Shown here piece by piece: positions 1-8,676 of a stretch of DNA of 64,000 nt. Numbering within the stretch: the first letter of the stretch is position 1; each line of letters opens with the position of its first letter. The translations under genes were made by a program, and so were the position numbers. The stretch comes from Kordiimonas marina (GTDB lineage Bacteria; Pseudomonadota; Alphaproteobacteria; Sphingomonadales; Kordiimonadaceae), in NCBI RefSeq assembly GCF_023006325.1, contig NZ_JAINDF010000003.1, positions 539,856 to 603,855 of the forward strand. The letters are read 5' to 3'. The notes under the pieces are model-generated. The model saw only the letters and a list, made by a program, of their open reading frames with translations, was not told the DNA's origin and made no database searches.

Positions 1-2
1 CG

Positions 3-737
3 GGCCTGAAGCTCACCAAGCAGATCGCCGCGGATCTCGCGGAAAAAGGCGTCACCGTTGTCTCCGGTCTCGCGCGCGGGGTCGATACTGCCGCCCATAT
101 GGCCGCCGTCCGCATGAGCACGGTCGCCTGCGTCGCCGGTGGCCTGGATGTGGTTTACCCGCCCGAAAACAGGGGGCTCTATGAGGACATCGTCGCGCAT
201 GGTGCAGTCGTCAGCGAACGGCCGATGGGAGCGGAGCCGCAGGCGCGCCACTTCCCGCGCCGGAACAGGCTGATCTCCGGCCTTTCAAAAGGCGTCCTCG
301 TCGTCGAGGCAGCGCAAAAATCCGGTTCGCTGATCACCGCGCGCTTTGCTGCCGACCAGGGACGGGATGTGTTTGCCGTCCCCGGCTCCCCGCTCGACCC
401 GCGCGCCGAAGGCACCAACCGGCTGATCCGGGACGGCGCCACCCTCACCCGCAATGCCGATGACATACTGGCCGAGCTTGAAACCCTGCCGCTGATGCGC
501 GCCCCCGTGACCCGCGCCACTGTGCCGCAGAACCACGGGCCCGTCCGGCCGATCAAAGACGGGCCCAAGGCCGCCGACGCACTTCTCGACCTCCTGACCG
601 CCAGCCCCATCCATATCGATGATGTTGTGCGGCTTTCCGGCCTCACGTCCGAGGCTGTCGCCACCGCGTTTCTGGAGTATGAACTGGCGGGAAAAATCAC
701 CCGCCACGCTGGGGGCCGCGTGAGCCGTCTGTTATAA
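3..737 (+). CDS. dprA: DNA-processing protein DprA, 3' part
   Basis: This is the C-terminal part of DprA/Smf; the 5' end lies outside the window and the frame is open from base 3. DprA binds single-stranded DNA and loads RecA during uptake of transforming DNA. The visible part starts inside the Rossmann-like domain, with the SGLARGVDTAAH motif, followed by the family's PEN, FPRRNRLISGLS and VVEA segments and FAVPGSP. The last ~65 residues look like the small winged-helix DprA C-terminal domain. topA lies downstream on the same strand, as in many proteobacteria. An internal ATG at 99 is not the true start, because conserved family sequence continues upstream of it. Confidence 0.93.
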   Translation, partial: GLKLTKQIAADLAEKGVTVVSGLARGVDTAAHMAAVRMSTVACVAGGLDVVYPPENRGLYEDIVAHGAVVSERPMGAEPQARHFPRRNRLISGLSKGVLVVEAAQKSGSLITARFAADQGRDVFAVPGSPLDPRAEGTNRLIRDGATLTRNADDILAELETLPLMRAPVTRATVPQNHGPVRPIKDGPKAADALLDLLTASPIHIDDVVRLSGLTSEAVATAFLEYELAGKITRHAGGRVSRLL

Positions 738-831
738 AGGCATTGCAATCGGGCCCGCTTCACACTAGGTGATGGCTGTGAGGCGGCGCGCATATTGCGC
801 CCACACTTCTACCATGGGGATACCGGGACGG

Positions 832-3432
832 ATGAACGTCGTTATTGTTGAATCGCCCGCAAAGGCAAAAACCATCAACAAATATCTTGGCAAGGATTAC
901 AAGGTTTTGGCCAGTTTCGGCCACGTCCGTGACCTGCCCGCGAAAGACGGCTCCGTTAAGCCGGATGAAGATTTCGCCATGGATTGGGTGGTCGACCGCG
1001 ATTCGAACAAACGCCTCACGGAGATCGCCAAGGCGGTCAAGGAAGCCGACCGGCTCTATCTCGCAACTGACCCCGACCGCGAAGGGGAAGCGATCAGCTG
1101 GCACGTGCTTGAAGTCCTGGCCGCCAAGAAGGCGCTCAAGGATGTCGACGTCAAGCGTGTCGTCTTCAACGAAATCACCAAATCCGCGATCCTGAAAGCG
1201 ATGGCGGAACCGCGGGAGCTGGATGAGGAGCTGGTGAAAGCTTACCTCGCCCGCCGCGCACTCGACTATCTTGTCGGCTTTACCCTGTCGCCGGTTCTGT
1301 GGCGCAAGCTGCCGGGCGCCCGCTCGGCCGGCCGTGTGCAGTCCGTAGCACTTCGCCTGGTCTGTGACCGCGAAAGCGAGATCGAACAATTTGTCGCCCA
1401 GGAATACTGGACGGTGGAAGCCGCGCTGAATGGTGACGCCAAGAAAGGCTTCATTGGCCGCCTGTTCGCGACCCACGGCAAGAAGCTCGACAAATATGAC
1501 CTGAATAATGAAGAGAAGGCGACAACCGCCGCCAAGCTCGTCGAAAACACGCCGCTGACCGTGCGCGGTGTCGAACGCAAGCCGGCGCGCCGCCATCCGC
1601 AGCCGCCGTTCACGACCTCGACCCTGCAGCAGGAAGCCGCGCGGAAGCTTGGGTTCGCCGCCAACCACACCATGCGTGTGGCGCAAAGCCTTTATGAAGG
1701 TAAGACCATCGACGGCGAAGTGACCGGTCTTATTACCTATATGCGTACCGACGGTGTGACCATCGCGCAGGAAGCCCTGCACGCGACCCGCGGTGTGATT
1801 GAAAACCGCTACGGCGCGAAATATCTGCCGGATGCCCCGCGCGTCTATAAAACCAAGGCGAAGAACGCCCAGGAAGCGCACGAAGCCATCCGCCCGACCG
1901 CACCGTCCCGGACCCCGGCCGAAGTCGCCCACGCGCTCGACGCCGATGAGAAGAAGCTTTATGAGCTGATCTGGCGCCGCACGATCGCGAGCCAGATGGA
2001 AAGCGCCCAGATGGAGCGTACCACCGTCACCATCCTGAACGCCGACAACTCCGCCGAAGTGCGGGCCACCGGTACCGTCGTCCAGTTTGACGGCTTCCTC
2101 TCGGTCTATCAGGAAGGCCGCGATGACGAAGCGGATGAGGAAGATGCCCGCCTGCCGATGATGAAGGAAGGCGAAGTGCTGACGCTTGAAGCCGTCACGC
2201 CCAAACAGCATTTCACCGATGCACCGCCCAGGTTCACGGAAGCAAGCCTCGTCAAGCGCATGGAAGAGCTGGGCATCGGCCGTCCGTCGACCTATGCGTC
2301 GGTGCTCAGCGTGCTCCGCGACCGCGCTTATGTCCATATGGACCGCAACCGTTTCGTGCCCGAAGACAAGGGCCGCCTCGTGACCGCGTTCCTGGAGAAA
2401 TTCTTCCCGCGCTATGTGGAATATGATTTCACCGCTGACCTTGAAAGCCAGCTCGATGAAATCTCCGCAGGCCAAGAGGACTGGAAGAAGGTCCTTCGTG
2501 AATTCTGGGACGCTTTCAAGCCGAAGACAGAAGAAATTATCGCTGTCCGCAACGCCGTGGTTATCGACGCGCTCGACGAATTCCTGGAGCCGATGCTGTT
2601 CCCGAAACCGGCGGACGGCAGCGACCCGCGCAAGTGCCCGTCCTGCGCAGACGGCCGCCTGGGGCTGAAGACCAGCCGCTACGGCGCCTTTGTCGGCTGT
2701 TCCAACTATCCGGAATGCAGCTACACCCGGCCGTTCGGCAGCAATGACAATGCCGAAGGCGCGGGCGATGAGCCCGCCACGCTAGGGGAAGACCCTGAAA
2801 CCGGCGAGGAAATCACCATCCGCGTCGGCCGTTTCGGCCCTTATATCCAGGCGGGTGAGCCCAAGGAAAAGGGCGAAAAGCCGCGCCGGGCCAGCATTCC
2901 GAAGGACATAAACGCCAAGGAAGTGACGCTAGAGCAGGCGCTTCAGCTTCTGTCGCTGCCACGGACCGTGGGCACGCACCCCGAAACCGGCAAACCGATT
3001 ACCGCGTCGATCGGCCGTTATGGCCCCTATGTCGCGCATGACGGCATCTATGGCCGGCTTTCCTCCACCGAGGAAGTCTTCTCCGTCGGTATCAACCGCG
3101 CTGTCACCATCCTCGCCGAAACCGCCGCCAAGAAGGCGGGCGGCCGCGGCACCAAGACCGTGCTCAAGGAACTGGGGGCCCACCCGGACGATGAGGCCCC
3201 TGTCCGCGTGCTCGATGGCCGCTACGGGCCTTATGTGAACCACGGCAAGATCAACGCCACGCTGCCCAAAGGCACCGAGCCCGAAAGCGTGACGCTTGAA
3301 CAGGCGCTTGAATGGATCGCGGCAAAGTCGGATAAGAAGAAACCGGCCCGAAAGAAAGCCGCGCCCAAGAAGGCCACCGCGAAAAAAGCCACGGCGAAGA
3401 AGCCGGCAGCCAAAGCGAAGAAGGCCTCCTGA
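832..3432 (+). CDS. topA: DNA topoisomerase I
   Basis: Type IA topoisomerase of 866 residues that relaxes negative supercoils. The TOPRIM domain opens with VIVESPAKAKTI and carries DPDREGEAISWH at residues 80-91. The catalytic tyrosine is Y303 in ITYMRTDG. A four-cysteine zinc element follows (CPSC...GCSNYPEC, around residue 605-635), then several GRYGPYV-type C-terminal repeats and a Lys/Ala-rich tail of about 35 residues. An in-frame ATG at 769 would add 21 residues that do not fit the family. The start at 832 gives the standard MNVVIVESPAKAK beginning and is preferred. It lies about 95 bases after dprA. Confidence 0.96.
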   Translation: MNVVIVESPAKAKTINKYLGKDYKVLASFGHVRDLPAKDGSVKPDEDFAMDWVVDRDSNKRLTEIAKAVKEADRLYLATDPDREGEAISWHVLEVLAAKKALKDVDVKRVVFNEITKSAILKAMAEPRELDEELVKAYLARRALDYLVGFTLSPVLWRKLPGARSAGRVQSVALRLVCDRESEIEQFVAQEYWTVEAALNGDAKKGFIGRLFATHGKKLDKYDLNNEEKATTAAKLVENTPLTVRGVERKPARRHPQPPFTTSTLQQEAARKLGFAANHTMRVAQSLYEGKTIDGEVTGLITYMRTDGVTIAQEALHATRGVIENRYGAKYLPDAPRVYKTKAKNAQEAHEAIRPTAPSRTPAEVAHALDADEKKLYELIWRRTIASQMESAQMERTTVTILNADNSAEVRATGTVVQFDGFLSVYQEGRDDEADEEDARLPMMKEGEVLTLEAVTPKQHFTDAPPRFTEASLVKRMEELGIGRPSTYASVLSVLRDRAYVHMDRNRFVPEDKGRLVTAFLEKFFPRYVEYDFTADLESQLDEISAGQEDWKKVLREFWDAFKPKTEEIIAVRNAVVIDALDEFLEPMLFPKPADGSDPRKCPSCADGRLGLKTSRYGAFVGCSNYPECSYTRPFGSNDNAEGAGDEPATLGEDPETGEEITIRVGRFGPYIQAGEPKEKGEKPRRASIPKDINAKEVTLEQALQLLSLPRTVGTHPETGKPITASIGRYGPYVAHDGIYGRLSSTEEVFSVGINRAVTILAETAAKKAGGRGTKTVLKELGAHPDDEAPVRVLDGRYGPYVNHGKINATLPKGTEPESVTLEQALEWIAAKSDKKKPARKKAAPKKATAKKATAKKPAAKAKKAS

Positions 3433-3447
3433 TCGGGGGCCTTTTTT
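3421..3447 (+). terminator. Rho-independent terminator after topA
   Basis: AAGGCCTCC and GGGGGCCTT pair around a five-base loop and are followed by six T. The hairpin begins inside the last codons of topA, so termination would occur right at the stop codon and separate topA from rnr. Confidence 0.75.
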
Positions 3448-3485
3448 ATACCCCCAAACGGCTGACCGCTCATTTGAAAGGATAA

Positions 3486-5795
3486 GTGCCCTTGGCACAT
3501 AAGAACGCCCCTGCCCACCTGCCGAGCCGCGAAGACGTCCTCGCCTTCATCAAGGACTCCAAGACCAAGGTGACCAAGCGGGAAATTTCCCGCGCCTTTG
3601 GCGTTACCGGCCCCGACAAGGTGCACCTGAAGAAGCTCCTCCGGGAAATGCAGGAAGACGGCACGCTGGCGAAGGACCAGGGACAAGCCCTCCGCCCCGC
3701 CGACCAGCTGCCCAGCGTGCAGGTGGTGGAGTTCGCAGGCCTCGATTCCCACGGCGACCCGCTTGTGAAGCCGGTCAACTGGGAAGGCGAAGGCACGCCG
3801 CCAACCATTTATATCAGCGAAGAACGCAAGCATAAGCACGGCCGCGGGCGCGCCCCGGCGCTCGGCCCCGGTGACCGCGCGCTTGTCCGGGTCATCCAGG
3901 TCAAGAACGACCTTTACCGCGGCCATGTCCTCAAGGTGCTGAAACCTGCCCCCAAGGCGCTGATGGGCGTGTTCAAGGGCAATGAGAACGGCGGCCGCAT
4001 CGAACCCGTGGACAAAAAGAACCGGGACGAATACTGGGTCGACCGGGACGATATAAACGGGGCCGTGGACGGCGAACTGGTACTCGCTGAACCCGCGAAG
4101 CCCGGCAAACGCCACATGGGTCCGAAGCGCGCCCGCATCAAGGAACGCTTGGGCGACCTTTCGGACGCGCGCTCGATCAGCATGATCGCGATCCATGCCC
4201 ATGAAATTCCTTATGAATTCCCGGATGCAGTGATCAAGGAAGCCGAGGCTGCCAAGCCGGTTACCCTCGGCAATCGCACCGATCTCCGCGATATTCCGCT
4301 TATCACCATCGACCCCATCGACGCGCGCGACCATGACGATGCCATCTGGGCCGAAGCCGACGATGATCCCAAAAACAAGGACGGCTGGCATGTGATGGTC
4401 GCCATCGCCGATGTCAGCCATTATGTCACCCCCGGCTCCGCGCTCGACCGCGAGGCGCTGAAACGCGGTAACAGCTGTTATTTCCCGGACCGGGTGGTGC
4501 CGATGCTGCCGGAAGCCCTGTCCGCCGACCTGTGCAGCCTGATGCCGGGCGTGGACCGTGCCTGTATGGCCGTCCACATGTGGTTCGACGCGAGCGGCCA
4601 CAAGATCCGCCATAAATTCGTCCGCGGCCTGATGAAAAGCGCCGGCAATATCGATTATGGCCGCGTCCAGGCCGCGCTTGACGGCCATCCGGACGATGAG
4701 ACCGGACCGCTCCTAGAAAGCGTCCTGAAGCCGCTCCACGGCGCCTGGAAGGCTCTGATGAAAGCCCGGGCCAAGCGTGAACCGCTGGAACTGGACCTGC
4801 CCGAACGCAAGATCGAGCTGGATAATGCGGGCCACGTGAAAGCCATCACGCTGCGTGACCGGCTGGATGCGCACCGTATCGTCGAAGAATTCATGATCTC
4901 CGCCAACGTCTGCGCGGCGGAAGAGCTGGAGCATCACCATACCCCGGCCATGTACCGTGTGCATGAAGAGCCGCCGATGGAAAAGATGGAGTCGTTGCGC
5001 GACTTCCTCGCCACGCTGGACCTTAACCTCGCCAAGGGCCATGTGCTGATGGCCCGCCTGTTCAACGGCATCTTGGGCCAGGTGAAAGGCACCCCACACG
5101 AACATATGGTCAATGAGGTGGTGCTGAGGAGCCAGACACAGGCTTACTATAGCCCCGAAAACCTCGGCCACTTCGGCCTCGCGCTCCGGCGCTATGCCCA
5201 CTTTACTTCCCCGATCCGGCGCTATGCCGACCTTCTGGTCCACCGGGGCCTTGTCCGCGCGCTCGGCTTCGGTTCCGACGGCCTGACGGACGCGGAAATC
5301 CACAAAATGGGCGAGGTCGGCGAACAGATTTCCGCCACCGAACGCCGGGCGATGATTGCCGAGCGCGAATCGACCGACCGCTACATGGCCTCCTACCTCG
5401 CCGACCATGTGGGGGAAGAGTTCGAAGGCCGCATCACCGGCGTCACCCGTTTCGGCCTGTTTGTGGCGCTTGAGCCTTCAGGCGGCGACGGGCTTATTCC
5501 GATCTCGGAGATCGGGCAGGATTTCTACGCGCTCGATGAACTCCATCACCGGCTGGTGGGCGAACGCTACGGCGAAAGCTTCTCGCTTGGGGACAAGCTC
5601 ACCGTCAAGCTCACGGAAGCCAACCGCTATACCGGCGGCCTGAAGCTTGACCTGGCGGGCGAACGTGATGTTCCGGCCTTTGCCAAGCACAAGCGCCGCG
5701 GCCGTGGCGGCCCGCCCCCGCGCGCCAAGGGCCGCAAGGCCCGTCCGGTCGGCGGTGAAAAGCCAGGCCGCAAAAAAGGCGGCCGCCGCCACTGA
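3486..5795 (+). CDS. rnr: Ribonuclease R
   Basis: A 769-residue processive 3'-5' exoribonuclease of the RNB family that degrades structured RNA and takes part in RNA quality control. The order is an N-terminal winged-helix region (about 1-60), cold-shock/OB segments, the RNB catalytic domain with the acidic cluster DPIDARDHDD (residues 276-285), the conserved SPIRRYADLLVHR segment, an S1 domain (FEGRITGVTRFGLFV onward) and a basic Arg/Gly/Lys tail of about 40 residues. The start is GTG at 3486 with an AAAGGA-like site just upstream; an in-frame TTG lies two codons later. Confidence 0.95.
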   Translation: MPLAHKNAPAHLPSREDVLAFIKDSKTKVTKREISRAFGVTGPDKVHLKKLLREMQEDGTLAKDQGQALRPADQLPSVQVVEFAGLDSHGDPLVKPVNWEGEGTPPTIYISEERKHKHGRGRAPALGPGDRALVRVIQVKNDLYRGHVLKVLKPAPKALMGVFKGNENGGRIEPVDKKNRDEYWVDRDDINGAVDGELVLAEPAKPGKRHMGPKRARIKERLGDLSDARSISMIAIHAHEIPYEFPDAVIKEAEAAKPVTLGNRTDLRDIPLITIDPIDARDHDDAIWAEADDDPKNKDGWHVMVAIADVSHYVTPGSALDREALKRGNSCYFPDRVVPMLPEALSADLCSLMPGVDRACMAVHMWFDASGHKIRHKFVRGLMKSAGNIDYGRVQAALDGHPDDETGPLLESVLKPLHGAWKALMKARAKREPLELDLPERKIELDNAGHVKAITLRDRLDAHRIVEEFMISANVCAAEELEHHHTPAMYRVHEEPPMEKMESLRDFLATLDLNLAKGHVLMARLFNGILGQVKGTPHEHMVNEVVLRSQTQAYYSPENLGHFGLALRRYAHFTSPIRRYADLLVHRGLVRALGFGSDGLTDAEIHKMGEVGEQISATERRAMIAERESTDRYMASYLADHVGEEFEGRITGVTRFGLFVALEPSGGDGLIPISEIGQDFYALDELHHRLVGERYGESFSLGDKLTVKLTEANRYTGGLKLDLAGERDVPAFAKHKRRGRGGPPPRAKGRKARPVGGEKPGRKKGGRRH

Positions 5796-5822
5796 GGCTC
5801 ACCCTTCCCTGCACAGATAACA

Positions 5823-5854
5823 AAGCGGCACCGACGATATTGTCGGTGCCGCTT
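5823..5854. terminator. Perfect hairpin between convergent rnr and haem-porin gene
   Basis: A 13-bp perfect stem (AAGCGGCACCGAC / GTCGGTGCCGCTT) with a six-base loop sits between two convergent genes. The T-tract is weak on both strands, so it may act as a bidirectional terminator or as a 3'-end RNA stabiliser. Confidence 0.6.
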
Positions 5855-5890
5855 CCCCCAGGTCATGCTGAGATGGCTCTGACTGTCCTC

Positions 5891-7303
5891 CTAGAACGTC
5901 AGGGTCGTCAGCACGAATAAGGTGTTGTTATCGGACGCATGGCGCCCCATGCCATCCACATTGTTGGTTTGCCCGTCCATGCTGGCATAGGCCACATACT
6001 GAAGCGTCAGTTTGGGGTTGAACCAGGGGTAGGCGCCGAGCGGTTTCTTGTGGAACGGCAACCAGTCACCTTCGACGATGAATTCGGTCGAATTGGGTGA
6101 GCCTTTGAGCGTGCCATATAAGGCCGGGTCAGGATCGCCTGAGATGCGGACCATGCCCAACGTTGCGCCGTACGTATGGTCATACGTGTAGGAGACGCTG
6201 GTGTTGAAGCTGTGCAGCGTGTTCGACACATTATCCGCATCACCAAGCGCATGGCTGGCATCAAGCCGCTGATTCTCGAAGATCAGGCTGGCACGGGCCG
6301 TGACATCATAATTGTCGGCAATCCGCTGGTACGTGGCATCGAAGCCGACATCGGTATAATGGTCGGACCCCACGAACCTGTGCCCGTCAGGATACAAGGA
6401 TGCAGCCATCCCGAACGTTCCGACCGAGAAAAAGTTCGCCCCTTCATCCTTCTGGATGGCCAAACGCCAGTATGGCGCTATGCCACGGGAGCCAGGAGTG
6501 CCGCTGGCATCACCGGTCAGGCTTCCGATCAGGCTGCGGGACAGCATGTGATAGAAGCCAGCCTCGGCATAAAGCGTATCGTTATAGAGACCGTACGCGG
6601 TAACGCCGTAGGAGATTTGCCCAAGCCCGCCTTCGATGAGGGTCGCGGCTGCCGGTCCAGGCGCCAGCGCCGAGCCGTCAAATGGGAAGCCCCATGCAGG
6701 TGTGGAGTTGAACAGGTCCTGCACGGTCGGGTTATTGTTGATGCTGACCCCATACTGCAGGTCCTTGCCGTTCATCGTGGTGCTGTCGGCATAGCGGATG
6801 TCTACGTTATCCCAGGACCAGCCTTTTTCGACACCGTCATAGGTGATCTGAACAAAGGCACCGACCTTGCCGACAACCTTGCCGCCATAGAAGAGGCTGA
6901 GTTGGTCGACCGTCCAGTTATCATTCGTGCCATAGCCATCAGCGGCGTTGTCGGTCTGGTCCTTGGCCGTATGGGTGAAGGAGCCCTGCGCCCAGGCGCT
7001 GAACTTCTCGAAGAAAGGCACATCGCCTTCCGAATAGCCGCTTGCCTTGAACTCACGCCCCACCGAATTGAGCTGCGGGTAGACCGTGTGGCAGGCGTTG
7101 CATTCCATGCCGGTCTGGCGGGCAAAGGATGGGATCGCGGCCGCCGGATGGCTGACCCCCAAGCTCATCAGGCCCAAAACCAGCGGCAACGCCAGGGTTG
7201 GTAAATATCGCCCACGCCGCGGCCTGACACCGCTTTTTACTGACGCGGACCCGAAGGACGCGGACAGGATGCCGCGCCGGACTTTTCTCAAGATAGTTTT
7301 CAT
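5891..7303 (-). CDS. Monohaem cytochrome-porin fusion, outer membrane
   Basis: A 470-residue exported protein. An unusually long basic N-region (about 30 residues) precedes a hydrophobic stretch ending in AAA around residue 56. One CxxCH haem site follows at C68-N-A-C71-H72, in the context FARQTGMECNACH...PQLNSVGREF. The remaining ~370 residues are rich in alternating aromatic/polar strands and end in LTTLTF, a typical outer-membrane barrel C-terminus. This small-haem-domain-plus-barrel design resembles the fused porin-cytochromes typified by Cyc2, and a broad family annotated only as cytochrome c. Electron transfer across the outer membrane is an inference; substrate and direction are unknown. 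An FNR-type site lies upstream. Confidence 0.72.
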   Translation of the reverse strand: MKTILRKVRRGILSASFGSASVKSGVRPRRGRYLPTLALPLVLGLMSLGVSHPAAAIPSFARQTGMECNACHTVYPQLNSVGREFKASGYSEGDVPFFEKFSAWAQGSFTHTAKDQTDNAADGYGTNDNWTVDQLSLFYGGKVVGKVGAFVQITYDGVEKGWSWDNVDIRYADSTTMNGKDLQYGVSINNNPTVQDLFNSTPAWGFPFDGSALAPGPAAATLIEGGLGQISYGVTAYGLYNDTLYAEAGFYHMLSRSLIGSLTGDASGTPGSRGIAPYWRLAIQKDEGANFFSVGTFGMAASLYPDGHRFVGSDHYTDVGFDATYQRIADNYDVTARASLIFENQRLDASHALGDADNVSNTLHSFNTSVSYTYDHTYGATLGMVRISGDPDPALYGTLKGSPNSTEFIVEGDWLPFHKKPLGAYPWFNPKLTLQYVAYASMDGQTNNVDGMGRHASDNNTLFVLTTLTF

Positions 7304-7555
7304 CTTGCTTCTCCAGGCTTTTGGTTGGCCTGAGAGTCTTCGCGCCCTGCCGATACCGGCAAAACGAGACTGTCAGACAACACTGCTGTTGGAAGCGTCG
7401 ATGGTGCCAGGGGCCACCCTCAGACAAGTCCGCTATGAGTTACTCTCTCAATAACGGGACCCTCTCGAGGCTTTGTCGTGCCTAAGCCTGGTCCGCAGAA
7501 CCATTCGGCGTCCCGTCTTCCACCTAACATTCGGGCATGAGACGGGTCTTTCAAC

Positions 7556-7575
7556 GCAGGCATAAAAACAACCCT
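7556..7575. repeat. 20-base direct repeat, copy 1
   Basis: The sequence beginning GCAGGCATAAAA at 7556 matches the copy at 7639 at 18 of 20 positions. The two copies are 83 bases apart and flank the FNR-type site. The core CAGGCATAA also occurs at 8551 and, inverted, around 8594-8602. Confidence 0.6.
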
Positions 7576-7589
7576 GGCGTTGGCTAACC

Positions 7590-7603
7590 TTGATAATAGT
7601 CAA
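7590..7603. promoter_or_regulatory. FNR/Anr-type binding site
   Basis: TTGATAATAGTCAA (read as TTGACTATTATCAA on the minus strand) matches the FNR/CRP-family consensus TTGAT-N4-ATCAA at 9 of 10 defined positions. It lies 287 bases upstream of the haem-porin start and is the only candidate regulator site I see there. Oxygen- or nitric-oxide-responsive control is inferred from the motif. Confidence 0.55.
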
Positions 7604-7638
7604 GTGGGAACACGAGCTTGCACACGCCCGCTAAAATT

Positions 7639-7658
7639 GCAGGCATAAAAGCAACACT
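7639..7658. repeat. 20-base direct repeat, copy 2
   Basis: Second copy of the repeat (GCAGGCATAAAAGCAACACT), differing from the copy at 7556 at two positions. It lies 12 bases past the 3' end of the HPt-receiver gene. Confidence 0.6.
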
Positions 7659-7670
7659 ATCGGATCGGGG

Positions 7671-8426
7671 CTAGAGAATGCCGAGCTTGACGAACACAGT
7701 GGCCACATCGTCGGCGAAATTCGCGCCTTTCCGGAGCACCGGCACGTCAGCCGGCAGGTCGGTAATTTCGTGGCTCTCCGTGGCGATGAGGGCCACGGGA
7801 ATATTCCGCGTGGTCGGCATGGCGCGGAGCGCGCAGGCGAGGTCCACGCCCGTCAGTTCCGGCATCACGCGGGAAACGATCACCGCATCGGGCCGCATGG
7901 ACGGAATAAGCTGGACCGCATCCATGGTGGAGGCGACGTTGATCATGCGGTAGCCGCATTCAAGCAGTTCCCGCGTGACGATTTTGGTGGCGAGGCCCGG
8001 CTCCATCACCAGCATCACCTCAATATCCGTGACCGTCACATCGCTGACCTCGAAGCCGCCTTTGTTCGGCAGCTTGCGCATCATCTGGGAAACATCGATC
8101 TCCCGATTGTGGACAAAGGCCTCCAGGCATTCGGCCATACGGTCGGCATAATAGAGAATGTCACGACTGACCTCAGGCGTCAGGTCCTTGACGTTGAAGA
8201 AATAGTCCTCGAAACGGTGGCACAGCACCTTGAGGGCCTTCATATCGAAACTGGCGGCAACGGTCTTCAAAGAGTGTGCCTCAAGCCGGACGACGGCGAG
8301 CGCATCCGTGCCTTTGATCACGCCCTCTTGAAAATGCTGTACCGCTTCCTGCAGATTGGCGAGACGGTCCTCGACCGTATCAATGGCTTCGGTGCGTAAC
8401 TCTTCAACAAGATCGTTTTCGATCAT
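7671..8426 (-). CDS. HPt domain fused to a degenerate receiver domain
   Basis: A 251-residue cytoplasmic signalling protein. The N-terminal half is a helical histidine phosphotransfer domain with the candidate phosphohistidine H51 in EAHSLKTVAASF. The C-terminal half (about 133-251) follows the receiver fold: the strand ending in VMP matches the usual LLDxxMP strand, but the phospho-aspartate position is Ser185 and the acidic pair after the first strand is reduced to Met-Glu. Lys233 in VLRKGA is retained. It is therefore probably a phosphorelay component whose receiver cannot be phosphorylated in the usual way. No kinase lies beside it; its partners are unknown. Confidence 0.75.
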   Translation of the reverse strand: MIENDLVEELRTEAIDTVEDRLANLQEAVQHFQEGVIKGTDALAVVRLEAHSLKTVAASFDMKALKVLCHRFEDYFFNVKDLTPEVSRDILYYADRMAECLEAFVHNREIDVSQMMRKLPNKGGFEVSDVTVTDIEVMLVMEPGLATKIVTRELLECGYRMINVASTMDAVQLIPSMRPDAVIVSRVMPELTGVDLACALRAMPTTRNIPVALIATESHEITDLPADVPVLRKGANFADDVATVFVKLGIL

Positions 8427-8587
8427 AAGTCCTTATCCCAACTGCCAACCGGCGGTGCCTGTCCCGGTCACGTGCTTCAATGATGCCTGCCTTTTCATTT
8501 GCCATGAAAAAGGTTACCCGAGCGTTAGCATTTACAATGCATTTTGCAAACAGGCATAAATTTTATGACAAACGTGCCACTCAACAC

Positions 8588-8615
8588 TTGACTTATGCCT
8601 GCGCGCGAGTATTTT
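8588..8615 (+). promoter_or_regulatory. Sigma-70-type promoter of rpmG
   Basis: A TTGACT -35 element and a TATTTT -10 element are separated by 16 bases, about 60 bases upstream of the rpmG start. The spacer contains an inverted copy of the CAGGCATAA motif. Confidence 0.5.
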
Positions 8616-8676
8616 GCGCCGACGAACCGCCCACAAGTGGGGCGGCCCTTTAAACCGTTTTCTTGGAGTTAATCAG

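Larger units (their letters stand above)
7304..7670 (-). other. Long intergenic leader region upstream of haem-porin gene
   Basis: These 367 bases hold no convincing gene. They contain an FNR-type site at 7590-7603 and a 20-base direct repeat flanking it. Between that site and the start codon, on the minus strand, there are several possible hairpins: CCCGTCT...AGACGGG, CGGGAC...GTCCCG enclosing GGCTT...AAGCC, and GAGAGAGT pairing with GACTCTC just before the ribosome-binding region. If transcription begins near the FNR site, the untranslated leader would be about 250 nt, long enough for post-transcriptional control. I could not assign it to a riboswitch class. Confidence 0.45.

Noticed and set aside
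760..2475. Long open frame on the minus strand opposite topA
   Set aside because: It has no family resemblance and mirrors the codon structure of topA; high third-position GC routinely keeps such antisense frames open.
5891..7303. Multihaem extracellular electron conduit (MtrABC-like)
   Set aside because: Only one CxxCH is present and no decahaem cytochrome lies nearby.
7304..7454. Glycine riboswitch in the haem-porin leader (GAGAGAGT...ACTCTCAGGC resembles its P1 pairing)
   Set aside because: The required inner CCGAAGG-type core is missing, the spacing is too long, and the downstream gene has no link to glycine.
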